Source of the DNA: Alkalihalobacterium sp048323755
GTDB taxonomy: Bacteria; Bacillota; Bacilli; Bacillales; Bacillaceae_F
Length of the DNA stretch: 64,000 nucleotides
NCBI RefSeq assembly: GCF_048323755.1
Contig: NZ_JBLWFS010000017.1
Coordinates: 25,333-89,332, forward strand
Direction of reading: 5' to 3'
Part shown: positions 1 to 8,061 of the stretch, piece by piece
How the letters are laid out: each line of letters starts with the position of its first letter
Numbering within the stretch: position 1 is the first letter of the stretch
Notes under the pieces: generated by a model
Told to the model about the DNA's origin: nothing
What the model saw: only the letters and a program-made list of their open reading frames with translations
The model's database searches: none
Position numbers and translations under genes: made by a program

Positions 1-31
1 TCACATAAACCTGTCCCTACTTTAAAGTAAG

Positions 32-1810
32 TTACATTTTAAATTGGTCTACAATATTTTGTAATTCTTTTGCTAGTTCATTTAGGTGTGTCATAGAAGC
101 TGTAACTTCCTCCATTGAAGCAAGTTGTTCTTCGGACGCAGAAGCTATTGTTTGATAATCTGATGTTAAATCAGCTGTTGATTGAAGAACATTTTCTGAT
201 TGATTTAATAGCTGTTTAGAAGCACTTGAAACTTCACTTGATAGTGTAGATACTTGCTGAATTTGTTCTGATAATCCTTGGTTATTTTGAACAATTCCAT
301 AGAAGGATGTTCCAGCTTTGTGTATTAAATTTCTTCCTTCATTCACTTCATTGATAACTTTATTCATAGATTGTGCAGATTCACTTGCTCCATCTTGCAT
401 TTGGTTGATGATTGAGATGACTTGATTAGCAGCTTGAGCAGATTGTTCAGCAAGTTTTCGAACTTCTTCCGCTACGACTGCAAACCCTTTACCAGCTTCA
501 CCAGCTCTTGAAGCTTCTATCGCTGCATTTAAGGCTAATAAGTTGGTCTGGCTAGAAATTCCCGTTATGATATTAATAATGCTACTTACTTCTTGTGCAT
601 GTTTATTTAATTGTTCGATATCATTTGAAGATGTCTCGACGACTCGATTTACTTCATTCATCTGTTGAATAGATTGTTCGATCAGGTTTTCTCCTGAAGA
701 AGCTTCGTTAAGTGCATTGGTTGAAAGTTCAATAACTGATGAGAATACATGATCCATTTCACTGACGTTCTGAGACATTTTTTTCAATGAATCAATAGTG
801 TCTAGTGTCATCTGATTGTTGTCATCAGCAGTCACCGCTACTTTTTGTATAGCTTCTGTAATTTGATTGGTTGCAGTTGCTGTTTGCTCAGCACTTGCTG
901 TGACTTGTTCTGAGAAGGACGCTACTTTCTCACTATTCTCTCTCACATTAAATACAATCCCTTTTAAATTTTGGACCATGTGATCAATAGATCTTGATAA
1001 CGAACTAACCTCATCTTTTCCATTATGGGTAACTGTTTCTACATTTAAATTGCCGTGGCTAAGTTCTGTAGCAACGTCGTTTGATTTTTTAATGAGCAGA
1101 ATTATTTTTCTAATAAAAATAAAGGTAATTGTCGCTCCTAAAGTTGTAGAAAGAAGAACGATGAAAACGATAATATATTTCAAGGCTTCTAGAGACTCGT
1201 AAAATTCTTCAGTATATGCTCCTATTCCAATCATCCAGTCCCAAGGTTCAAAATAAACTAAATACGCTATTTTTTCACGAGCAATATTTTCGTTTGGGTT
1301 TAGCCAATCATATTTATAAAAACGATCATTTTCATTTTCAAGTTTTGATGTTTTGACTAAGTTTTGTATTAAATAATCTCCCTGTGCATCTTGAAGGTTT
1401 GTTAAGTCAGTACCTTCAAGTCCGTTAGGGTGAATTTGTGCGATATGCTGACTATCATATCCAAAGATATAGCCATCCGTTTTGTATACAAATGGTGATT
1501 GCGTATAGTCTCTTATTTTTTCCTCAACGTTTGAAAAAGGGCCACTAATATGCTGTCGAGCTATATTTTGAGCATCTTCCATAGATAAATTTTCTTGATT
1601 CACTTGATCATTTAGTAATTGGATAGAGTCTAATGCAGCTTCAGTAATATCATGAAGGTGCAGTTTTCCCCCCTCGATTAGTTCTTGTTTGGCATAAAAG
1701 TAACTAGTGATACCGATTGTGCTACTCACTAGCAGTAGGGAAGCTATAACTAATACTAAAAATTTAAACGTAAGCCCTTGTGAAAAATTGGAATTCGAGT
1801 TGTGCTTCAT
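32..1810 (-). CDS. Methyl-accepting chemotaxis protein (single-Cache type)
   Basis: Transmembrane chemoreceptor of 592 aa that senses an extracellular ligand and controls the CheA kinase. A short cytoplasmic N-terminus precedes TM1 (about residues 15-37). An extracellular region of about 170 residues resembles sCache_2 (FGYDSQ, DWLNPN and WDWMIGIGAY segments). TM2 (about 212-234), a HAMP domain and a long coiled-coil signalling domain follow. The conserved hairpin tip is visible as QTNLLALNAAIEASRAGEAG, followed by GFAVVAEEVRKLAEQS. The ligand cannot be read from sequence. It is monocistronic and no sigma-D-type promoter was recognised upstream. Family assignment is secure; ligand class is unknown. 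Confidence 0.95.
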   Translation of the reverse strand: MKHNSNSNFSQGLTFKFLVLVIASLLLVSSTIGITSYFYAKQELIEGGKLHLHDITEAALDSIQLLNDQVNQENLSMEDAQNIARQHISGPFSNVEEKIRDYTQSPFVYKTDGYIFGYDSQHIAQIHPNGLEGTDLTNLQDAQGDYLIQNLVKTSKLENENDRFYKYDWLNPNENIAREKIAYLVYFEPWDWMIGIGAYTEEFYESLEALKYIIVFIVLLSTTLGATITFIFIRKIILLIKKSNDVATELSHGNLNVETVTHNGKDEVSSLSRSIDHMVQNLKGIVFNVRENSEKVASFSEQVTASAEQTATATNQITEAIQKVAVTADDNNQMTLDTIDSLKKMSQNVSEMDHVFSSVIELSTNALNEASSGENLIEQSIQQMNEVNRVVETSSNDIEQLNKHAQEVSSIINIITGISSQTNLLALNAAIEASRAGEAGKGFAVVAEEVRKLAEQSAQAANQVISIINQMQDGASESAQSMNKVINEVNEGRNLIHKAGTSFYGIVQNNQGLSEQIQQVSTLSSEVSSASKQLLNQSENVLQSTADLTSDYQTIASASEEQLASMEEVTASMTHLNELAKELQNIVDQFKM

Positions 1811-2129
1811 CTTGTTGTGCTCCTTTTCTATGTAGGTACGAATTGTAGTGGTTTGCAGTTCCTTTTAACTACAAACTACCTAATCATATATTACTATATT
1901 TTTTCTTTGGAAGTTACAAAAAAAATATCAGATGACCTGATAATAAGCTCTGTGTGTGAAGATTTAGTTAATAAAAGGTTTATACCGAGTAAAAAACAAA
2001 AAAATGTCAATCTTTTTATTTATGAAAAACGTGTTTTTTCGCAAATTTTCATATTGCTTCAGGGCACCTATCTAAGTATAATTTTCTTGTTTATATAACT
2101 TTAATTTATATTGGAATGGGGAGTAGGAA
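1811..2129. other. Intergenic region, no clear feature
   Basis: About 320 AT-rich bases between two divergent genes. They must hold the chemoreceptor promoter (minus strand) and the promoter of the ATP-grasp gene (plus strand), but no confident -35/-10 pair, terminator or RNA could be picked out. A 98-codon open frame on the plus strand here has no ribosome binding site and low-complexity content, and is not called. Confidence 0.4.
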
Positions 2130-3218
2130 GTGACGACGTTAAGAATTTTATTCGTCTATAATTGGGTACCTGATGAGGAAAGAACAGAGGCATTTCGAGA
2201 ATGTGCCTCTACTAAAACAGTACAACGGTTAACAACAGTTTTTCAATCTTATCAAATGGAAGTAATTCCTCTTAATCTATTTAGTAAGGAACAATTAGCA
2301 GAGGCGATTCAGGTGAATAACCCTGACTTAGCTTTTGTAATTGCAGAAGGTTTTCTAGATGAACCAGAAACCTTGTATGATGGATCAGGTGCTTTAAGTA
2401 TAAGAGCGGTACTTGAAGGATTAGGTGTACCGTACTCACATTCCGATGTCCAAGCGATGGAAGCTTGCCGTAATAAGGATATTACGTATGAAAAGCTAGG
2501 GCAAAAAGAGATTTCCATTCCTCGTTTCTTCGTTTTTAGTGATGTTCAAGAAGATAACGATAATATCGATCGAGTTGAATACGTCGTAGGATATCCAATG
2601 TTCCTTAAGCCATGCGGTGGTGGTTGCAGTATTGGGATTGATGAGAGATCAATCGTTAGAAATCGCAGCGACTTATTATTGAAATTACAGCAATTGCGGG
2701 AAAAGATTGGTGATCAACCGATCCTTGCTGAAACGTACTTACCGGGCAGAGAATACACGGTTGGTGTGATCGGTAACGGTGTACCGAACGTTCTTCCAGT
2801 CATTGCATTTCCTGAAGCGTTTAATGTTCGTAGTCAAGAAGTGAAAATGGTGGAGCATCAGTCCCGCAGTGAATTTGAGATTATTCTTGCTGCGTCACCA
2901 GTAGGTGCTAAAATAAAAGATACGGCTATGCAAGTATTTCAAGCACTTGGAGCACGTGATTTAATTCGTCTAGATTTACGAGAAGGTGAAGATGGGCGAG
3001 TATATGTTATAGATGTGAATGGAACTCCTTCGTTGTCATTAACAGGGTCACTTGCATTTATGGCCGAAAATAGCCAGGTTGATTACTCAGAGTTTATTGC
3101 GTACTTCTTATACGTCACGCTGACAAGGTATGGTTTACCGATAAATGAACAGTTAATTGAAAATGCTATGAGAGTAAATGCGTATTTACAAGGTATTTTT
3201 GAAAATCAAATAGCGTAA
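2130..3218 (+). CDS. D-alanine--D-alanine ligase-like ATP-grasp protein
   Basis: 362 aa ATP-grasp enzyme related to D-Ala-D-Ala ligases, which join a carboxylate to an amine with ATP hydrolysis. The start is GTG, with GGGGAG six bases upstream. The N-terminal half has the ligase pre-ATP-grasp fold. The ATP-binding loop is GYPMFLKPCGGGCSIGI, the adenine/ribose segment is ILAETYLPGREYTVGVIG, and the Mg-binding end is YVIDVNGTPSLSL, where the usual Asp/Glu-x-Asn is kept as DVN. It is longer than Ddl of E. coli (about 306 aa) and has a 40-residue C-terminal extension. No mur or van genes are nearby, so the substrate may not be D-Ala-D-Ala. ATP-grasp class is firm; substrate is unknown. Confidence 0.8.
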   Translation: MTTLRILFVYNWVPDEERTEAFRECASTKTVQRLTTVFQSYQMEVIPLNLFSKEQLAEAIQVNNPDLAFVIAEGFLDEPETLYDGSGALSIRAVLEGLGVPYSHSDVQAMEACRNKDITYEKLGQKEISIPRFFVFSDVQEDNDNIDRVEYVVGYPMFLKPCGGGCSIGIDERSIVRNRSDLLLKLQQLREKIGDQPILAETYLPGREYTVGVIGNGVPNVLPVIAFPEAFNVRSQEVKMVEHQSRSEFEIILAASPVGAKIKDTAMQVFQALGARDLIRLDLREGEDGRVYVIDVNGTPSLSLTGSLAFMAENSQVDYSEFIAYFLYVTLTRYGLPINEQLIENAMRVNAYLQGIFENQIA

Positions 3219-3289
3219 AGTAGTGCAATATTATGGCTGATCCTCGGATAAGAGCTTAAGCTATTGGAATAAAATATTATATAACGTAC

Positions 3290-3334
3290 AAAATAGAGGT
3301 TTAAATCAATGATGATTTAAACCTCTATTTTTAT
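3290..3334 (+). terminator. Intrinsic terminator after the ATP-grasp gene
   Basis: A 17-bp perfect stem (AAATAGAGGTTTAAATC at 3291-3307 against its complement at 3314-3330) with a 6-base loop, ending in a T-rich run. It would terminate the gene ending at 3218. Confidence 0.85.
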
Positions 3335-3390
3335 GGTTTAGAAGCATTTGGTTTAATTGAGATTTAAAGTCGACTGCTGCAAAAGGTGGA

Positions 3391-3570
3391 AGCGGACTCC
3401 AGGGGCCCTTATTTGTGTCAATAACAATGTTTTCTAAGGTTTAAGGCACTCAGAGGCCCTTATTGCTTGAAAAAACAGAGGGTTTCACAAGATTTGATGA
3501 ATATAAGGGCCTCCCAGTGCTCTAATAGTGGTAAAAGTATGAATTTTAATTAAATAAAGGCCTGTGAGTT
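3391..3570. repeat. Four-unit GGNCCTTATT repeat element, copy A
   Basis: Two direct units (3394-3413 and 3446-3464, consensus GGACTYCAGRGGNCCTTATT) are followed by two units in inverse orientation (about 3502-3527 and 3552-3575). The same two-forward/two-reverse arrangement recurs at 45818-45998, so this is a dispersed repeat element and not chance similarity. No open reading frame lies within it. Confidence 0.7.
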
Positions 3571-3768
3571 CCCTAAAAATATAACACTATATAACCGATA
3601 AACACGAAAGTACATATTTCCTGTGTTTTTTAGGGACTATAATAATGAAGGTGTTACCTGCAAGTCCGTTTCAAGGTAATGGTTATACATAAGAAGATGT
3701 ATAGAACTTCTTTTTATTCGAGATTTGCTAAACCTATGTAAAAAATCAAGCTATGTGAGGTGCTCCAA

Positions 3769-3981
3769 ATGAAGAAAAAGAATATGGCTGAAAATAAACC
3801 AACATTAACGAATACCCCTGAAAGAGAAGAATATACGATCCGTTCCGATGTGAGTAGCTATGCACCACAAAACTCAAATCCATACTATGCCGGAGATTCA
3901 GTAAACGAACATAAAGAACAAGAAGAAGCCAATCAAGGCATAGCAGGAGAAGAAATTAAACAACAAAACGAAAACCTGTAA
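3769..3981 (+). CDS. Small hydrophilic protein of unknown function
   Basis: 70 aa from ATG at 3769, chosen because GAGGTG lies seven bases upstream; an in-frame GTG at 3760 sits inside that ribosome binding site. The protein is polar, rich in Asn, Gln and Glu, with one YAPQNSNPYYAGDSV segment and no membrane span. I do not recognise a family. It lies 70-100 bases upstream of a potassium channel on the same strand and may be cotranscribed with it, but a strong hairpin separates them. The ribosome binding site supports a real gene. Confidence 0.55.
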   Translation: MKKKNMAENKPTLTNTPEREEYTIRSDVSSYAPQNSNPYYAGDSVNEHKEQEEANQGIAGEEIKQQNENL

Positions 3982-3985
3982 AAAC

Positions 3986-4039
3986 ATCGGTGCCAGGCAC
4001 CTTTAGTACTGTGCTATGTTAAAGGTGCCTGGCACCGAT
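3986..4039. repeat. GGTGCCAGGCACC inverted repeat
   Basis: A perfect 20-bp inverted repeat (ATCGGTGCCAGGCACCTTTA, with its complement at 4020-4039) around a 14-base loop. It lacks a T-run, so it is not a classic terminator. A related hairpin with the same GGTGCC-GGCACC core lies at 53871-53917 and a fragment near 35343. It separates the small ORF from the channel gene. Confidence 0.75.
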
Positions 4040-4051
4040 AGATAGATAGGA

Positions 4052-5086
4052 GTGGGAGGCGTGTTATTTATCTTCGACTTAATGAAAATAGTTGTAAAGA
4101 TCAAGAACGTGACATTAGTTCTAGGTACTATTATTTTCATTGTTCTTAGCTCCTTTATTGTTCATTATTTAGAACCTGAGACTTTTCCAACTTTATTTAT
4201 AGGTTTTTGGTATGTTATGACAACGATAACAACGACAGGATATGGTGATTTTGTTCCGCAAACAGTAGCAGGGAAATGGTTTGCTCTTTTTCTATACCTA
4301 TTTGGAATAACTTTAATTGGTGTATTTATCGGAAAAATGGTTGAAGGAATCGGCGTGTACCGCAAGCTTAAGGAGGAAGGGAAATTGCGCTTTAAAGGAA
4401 GTGGCCATTATGTCATCATTGGTTGGTCTCAAAAAGCCAAAAAAACAATTGATGAACTTCTACTAGCAAAAGAAGATGCAAATATCCTTATTATTGACCT
4501 TCATCATGTGACGCCCTATGACAAAGATTACATCCATTTTATCCATGGTGATGCGACGGATCCTGATACACTTGAAAAGGCCAATATTACTAACGCAGAT
4601 TCTGTATTAATCTTTGCTCCCGATACCATTAATGACCCGCTGTCAATTGATGGAAGATCCCTTTTGATTGCTTCATCAATAGAGCACTTAGCCAGTAAAA
4701 AGAAAAAGGACATTTATACCATTGTCGAAATTGTCAGGGAAAATCATATCCCAACATTTAAACATGCCTGTGTAGATGAATTTGTGTTATCTAGTGAGGC
4801 TTTTTCTGATTTAATGGCAAAGTCGGCATTGCATAAAGGATCAACGAAAGTATTTATGCAATTGTTAAGCCGCGAATACGGGGATAATGTGTGGGAAATT
4901 GAAAAAAAACCAAATTGGAAAACGTACAATGATGCATTTGAATCCTTGAAAAATATAGGTGCTAATTTACTGTCTGAAAGTAATGATTTTAGCATTATTC
5001 GCCGCCTTCAAGATGAAGTTCCAGACAACGCCAAACTATATGTTATATGTGATGAACCCACGTATCAAAAAATTAAATTAATGTGA
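4052..5086 (+). CDS. Two-TM potassium channel with RCK (TrkA-N) domain
   Basis: About 344 aa K+ channel subunit. Two membrane helices flank the pore loop, with selectivity filter TTTGYGDFVPQT (about residues 63-74). A cytoplasmic TrkA-N/RCK domain follows, whose Rossmann start reads GHYVIIGWSQKAKKTIDELL, then HGDATDPDTLEKANI. The layout matches B. subtilis YugO and MthK-like channels, which assemble as tetramers gated by ligand or ions. The start is uncertain: GTG at 4052, GTG at 4061 and ATG at 4082 are in frame and none has ideal ribosome-binding-site spacing. No TrkH-type partner is near. Confidence 0.88.
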   Translation: MGGVLFIFDLMKIVVKIKNVTLVLGTIIFIVLSSFIVHYLEPETFPTLFIGFWYVMTTITTTGYGDFVPQTVAGKWFALFLYLFGITLIGVFIGKMVEGIGVYRKLKEEGKLRFKGSGHYVIIGWSQKAKKTIDELLLAKEDANILIIDLHHVTPYDKDYIHFIHGDATDPDTLEKANITNADSVLIFAPDTINDPLSIDGRSLLIASSIEHLASKKKKDIYTIVEIVRENHIPTFKHACVDEFVLSSEAFSDLMAKSALHKGSTKVFMQLLSREYGDNVWEIEKKPNWKTYNDAFESLKNIGANLLSESNDFSIIRRLQDEVPDNAKLYVICDEPTYQKIKLM

Positions 5087-5252
5087 TGACCGCAGAGACA
5101 TTCTCTCATGTAGGAAAATGCTTGATGATAAAAAGAGACCCCTTTCTAAGTCGTTCAAATACATAATGATGCTGTATGTGAAATATGAATGAATATATAT
5201 TGCATACAACACTCTAAAATGTATTGGACAACAGAAGTAAGGGGTTTTGCAG

Positions 5253-6170
5253 ATGATGCATGTAATACTTAGAAACTTCTTTTTGTTCCTTTCTAAAAAT
5301 CAACTATTAAATCGCGGTGCCAGAAGATGGGGGTTAAAATTAGGCGCTTCTCAAGTTGTAGCGGGTGAAACAATTTCTAAAGCAATGAAGGCTGTGCGTG
5401 AACTAAATGAAAAGGGGTTAGTTTGTACCGTGGATCATTTAGGTGAATTTGTAAAAACGAAAGAGGAGGCTGCTGCATCCACTGATTATTGTATTCGAAC
5501 GTTAAATGCGATTGCTAAAACGGGTGTAAACTGTAATCTCTCTCTTAAACTAACACAACTCGGCTTAGATGTTGAACCACAATTCTGTTATGAAAATATG
5601 AAAACCATTTTATCCTATGCAAAAAAGCATCATATTTTTGTTCGAATTGATATGGAAGATTATTCGCACTGTCAACAAACGATAGATATTCTTGAAGAAT
5701 TAAGAAAAGAATATGATGGTTTAATAGGAACAGCCATTCAAGCCTATTTGTATCGAGCGTTAGATGATGTGAAGAAATTACAGGGAGTAAATCTTCGACT
5801 CGTAAAAGGTGCCTATAGAGAATTACCTGAAGTTGCTTTTCAGAAAAAAGATGAAATTGACTCCAATTATTTAAAGATCATCAAACAGCATTTACGAAGC
5901 GGAAGTTATACAGCGGTCGCAACTCATGATCACGAGATTATTCAGAAAGTAAAAGATTTTTGTAACCAAGAGAATATTCCGAAGACCCAGTTTGAATTTC
6001 AAATGCTTTTTGGATTTCGAACAGACCTACAAGAACAGATTGCAAAAGAAGGGTATACGATGAGAATTTATGTACCCTACGGGAAAGATTGGTACGGCTA
6101 TTTTATGAGAAGATTAGCGGAGCGCCCGCAAAATGTTTCATTTGCATTGAGGGGCTTGTTTTCGAAGTAA
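5253..6170 (+). CDS. Proline dehydrogenase
   Basis: About 305 aa FAD-dependent monofunctional proline dehydrogenase, which oxidises proline to pyrroline-5-carboxylate on the inner face of the membrane. ATG at 5253 is preferred because AAGGGG lies eight bases upstream. The TIM-barrel signatures are visible: VRIDMEDYSHC, AIQAYLYRALDD, RLVKGAYRE and the C-terminal FEFQMLFGFR and RIYVPYGKDWYGYFMRRLAERP segments. No pyrroline-5-carboxylate dehydrogenase is adjacent. The RocR-like activator and ornithine aminotransferase just downstream act on the same glutamate-semialdehyde/P5C node. No SigL promoter was seen upstream. Confidence 0.93.
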   Translation: MMHVILRNFFLFLSKNQLLNRGARRWGLKLGASQVVAGETISKAMKAVRELNEKGLVCTVDHLGEFVKTKEEAAASTDYCIRTLNAIAKTGVNCNLSLKLTQLGLDVEPQFCYENMKTILSYAKKHHIFVRIDMEDYSHCQQTIDILEELRKEYDGLIGTAIQAYLYRALDDVKKLQGVNLRLVKGAYRELPEVAFQKKDEIDSNYLKIIKQHLRSGSYTAVATHDHEIIQKVKDFCNQENIPKTQFEFQMLFGFRTDLQEQIAKEGYTMRIYVPYGKDWYGYFMRRLAERPQNVSFALRGLFSK

Positions 6171-6271
6171 CGTTAGAAAATATTAACTAGTAATATAAGT
6201 ATCTTTTCTAGTAACTGATTAGAGTTGGGGTTTAAACAATTACTCCGTTTGATGTATCCTAGATGACATTA

Positions 6272-6321
6272 TCAGGAGAAGCCAAAAATGAGGAATGATG
6301 AGCGGTAGAGGGAAAAGCCTT
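6272..6321 (+). repeat. Single copy of the 53-bp repeat unit
   Basis: This stretch (CCAAAAATGAGGAATGATGA followed by GCGGTAGAGGGAAAA) closely matches the units of the tandem array at 28771-28982. It is a solitary copy lying between proline dehydrogenase and the shared terminator. Confidence 0.6.
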
Positions 6322-6358
6322 GGCTCTTAAAACAAATCAACTAAACTCTTTAGCCGCA

Positions 6359-6404
6359 TAAAAAGAGGAGACAGTTCGTGAAAATCTATACTCCTCTTTT
6401 TAAT
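6359..6404. terminator. Bidirectional terminator between convergent genes
   Basis: AAAAAGAGGAG and CTCCTCTTTTT form a stem around a 20-base loop, with A-run and T-run on opposite sides. It can serve both proline dehydrogenase (plus) and the RocR-like gene (minus). Confidence 0.75.
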
Positions 6405-6420
6405 GTTCCAGTCACTTACG

Positions 6421-7836
6421 CTATCCTTGTTTATTTTTAAACTTTCGAATGCGGTATTGCAAGTTTTGGCGGCTGAGTCCTAATGCTTCGGCCGTTCTAG
6501 AAATATTACCATTATGTGCTGATAATGCAGATTTGACGTATTGTTCTTCTATTTTTTCTAAATAGGTTTTTAGGGGTAGACCTACATTCGGTTGAATATC
6601 ACTTTCTTTTCGTGTTTCGACTTTAACTTGTATCTGCTGTTGTGAAAGAAATCGCTGTTGGAATATCCTAGGTAGATATGTCATTGTAATTTCTTCTTCA
6701 TCTATCATTAAATTCATTGCAGCTTCAACCATATGTTCTAATTCCCTGACATTTCCTGGCCAATCGTAGTGATATAAATGTTGGAGTGTGTCATTTGCAA
6801 CCCCTTTAACATTCATCTGGAATTTGTAATTATAAAGGTCAATAAAGTGTTTCATTAACGGTTCGATATCTTCTAATCTTTCGCGCAACGGTGGGATAAA
6901 TAATGAAACGACACTTAGACGGTAATAGAGATCTTTACGTAAACGGCCTTCTGCAATCGCGTTAATTGGATCTTCATTAATGGTTGAAATAATTCGAACA
7001 TCAATTTTACGGTCTTTCGTATCACCGACTCTTCGGATGGTTTTCTCTTGAATCGCTCTTAGTAATTTGGCTTGAAGATTAGGGTTTAAAGAATTAATCT
7101 CATCAAGTAATAACGTCCCGCCTTGTGCTTGTTCAAATAAACCTGGATGATCCGTTGCACCGGTAAAAGAACCTCGCTTTGTCCCAAACAAAAGCCCCTC
7201 AATTAGATTATCAGGCAGTGCAGCACAGTTTTGAGAAATGAAAGGTTGATCTGCACGCTCGCTCCCATTATGAATGCTTTGAGCAAATATTTCCTTTCCT
7301 GTACCTGTTTCACCAGTAATCAGAACCGAGGAAGGCGTGCGTGTAACCCTTTTCGCATCTTCAATAACTTCCTTAATCGCTGGACTTGTACCAATAATGC
7401 TATCAAAAGAATATCGTGTATTTTGGTTTCGTCTGTTTTGGCGAAACAGTTTCTCCATCTTTGTTACGTCTTTTGCAATTTCAAAAGCACCTTCAAGTCT
7501 ATCGTTGTAAAGAAAAGGATACGTATGATTAATTGTGATAATTTCCTCGCCTTTATTATTGAAATACTGTTGCTTTACATTTTTAGTTGTTTGATTTTTT
7601 TCTAAAGCTTGAAGTAGTGTACTCGTCTGTTCATTCGGGAATTGAAAAACGTCTCGAATGTTTTTGCCAGTCACATCTTGAGCATTCATCGACTCAATAG
7701 CTGACATTTTATGATTATATAAAATTGTTTCCCCATTTTTATTGACGACATGAATACCAACATCTAATTCTTGAATGACAGTGGTCAGTATTTTTATTAA
7801 CTTATCATGATCGATGTTAGAACTATTCTGCTCCAT
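6421..7836 (-). CDS. rocR: RocR-like sigma-54-dependent activator
   Basis: 471 aa enhancer-binding activator of SigL (sigma-54) promoters. It has an N-terminal PAS domain (about 15-125), an AAA+ domain (about 145-375) with Walker A GETGTGKE, the sigma-54 contact loop GAFTGA-like GSFTGATD and Walker B GGTLLLDEI, and a Fis-type HTH at the C-terminus (ISRTAEALGLSRQNLQYRIR). GAGGATGGTG precedes the ATG. It is transcribed divergently from rocD, which has a perfect SigL promoter. In B. subtilis RocR responds to ornithine/citrulline and drives roc genes; that role is inferred here from position and architecture. Confidence 0.85.
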   Translation of the reverse strand: MEQNSSNIDHDKLIKILTTVIQELDVGIHVVNKNGETILYNHKMSAIESMNAQDVTGKNIRDVFQFPNEQTSTLLQALEKNQTTKNVKQQYFNNKGEEIITINHTYPFLYNDRLEGAFEIAKDVTKMEKLFRQNRRNQNTRYSFDSIIGTSPAIKEVIEDAKRVTRTPSSVLITGETGTGKEIFAQSIHNGSERADQPFISQNCAALPDNLIEGLLFGTKRGSFTGATDHPGLFEQAQGGTLLLDEINSLNPNLQAKLLRAIQEKTIRRVGDTKDRKIDVRIISTINEDPINAIAEGRLRKDLYYRLSVVSLFIPPLRERLEDIEPLMKHFIDLYNYKFQMNVKGVANDTLQHLYHYDWPGNVRELEHMVEAAMNLMIDEEEITMTYLPRIFQQRFLSQQQIQVKVETRKESDIQPNVGLPLKTYLEKIEEQYVKSALSAHNGNISRTAEALGLSRQNLQYRIRKFKNKQG

Positions 7837-7889
7837 AATTCACCATCCTCTCATCCTATGTAAAAGTATAGAAGATTCATTATTTACAA

Positions 7890-7904
7890 GCAAATATTTT
7901 TTGC
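7890..7904 (+). promoter_or_regulatory. Candidate upstream activator site for the RocR-like protein
   Basis: The palindrome GCAAATATTTTTTGC lies about 110 bases upstream of the -24/-12 promoter, the usual position for enhancer-binding proteins. The assignment rests on symmetry and place only; a second candidate could be around GTGCAAAAAAAATG at about 7930. Confidence 0.35.
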
Positions 7905-8002
7905 ATGAAAAACAATTTAACGGAATGATGTGCAAAAAAAATGTTTTATACGATTTGAAAAAGGAAAACTAGCTCTATTAAGCGACTCTAAGTACTTTAA
8001 AG

Positions 8003-8019
8003 TTGGCACAACTTTTGCA
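8003..8019 (+). promoter_or_regulatory. SigL (sigma-54) -24/-12 promoter of rocD
   Basis: TTGGCAC-AACTT-TTGCA matches the sigma-54 consensus TGGCAC-N5-TTGCW exactly, with GG and GC at the required spacing. It lies 42 bases upstream of the rocD ATG and is divergent from the sigma-54 activator gene. Confidence 0.92.
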
Positions 8020-8061
8020 ATAAGTAAAAGTAGAAAAGATCAAGGACTGGAGGAATTGAAA

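Noticed and set aside
1802..2098. 98-codon open frame on the plus strand
   Set aside because: It overlaps the start of the chemoreceptor gene, has no ribosome binding site, and the sequence is AT-rich low-complexity hydrophobic filler.
3645..3756. Possible riboswitch or attenuator before the small ORF and K+ channel
   Set aside because: Only a 6-bp stem AAGAAG/CTTCTT followed by T-rich sequence was found, and none of the conserved blocks of the c-di-AMP (ydaO) riboswitch that I would expect near K+ genes.
7930..8061. N-terminal extension of ornithine aminotransferase
   Set aside because: It runs across the SigL promoter and would be untranscribed in part. ATG 8062 has an ideal ribosome binding site and gives the usual family length.
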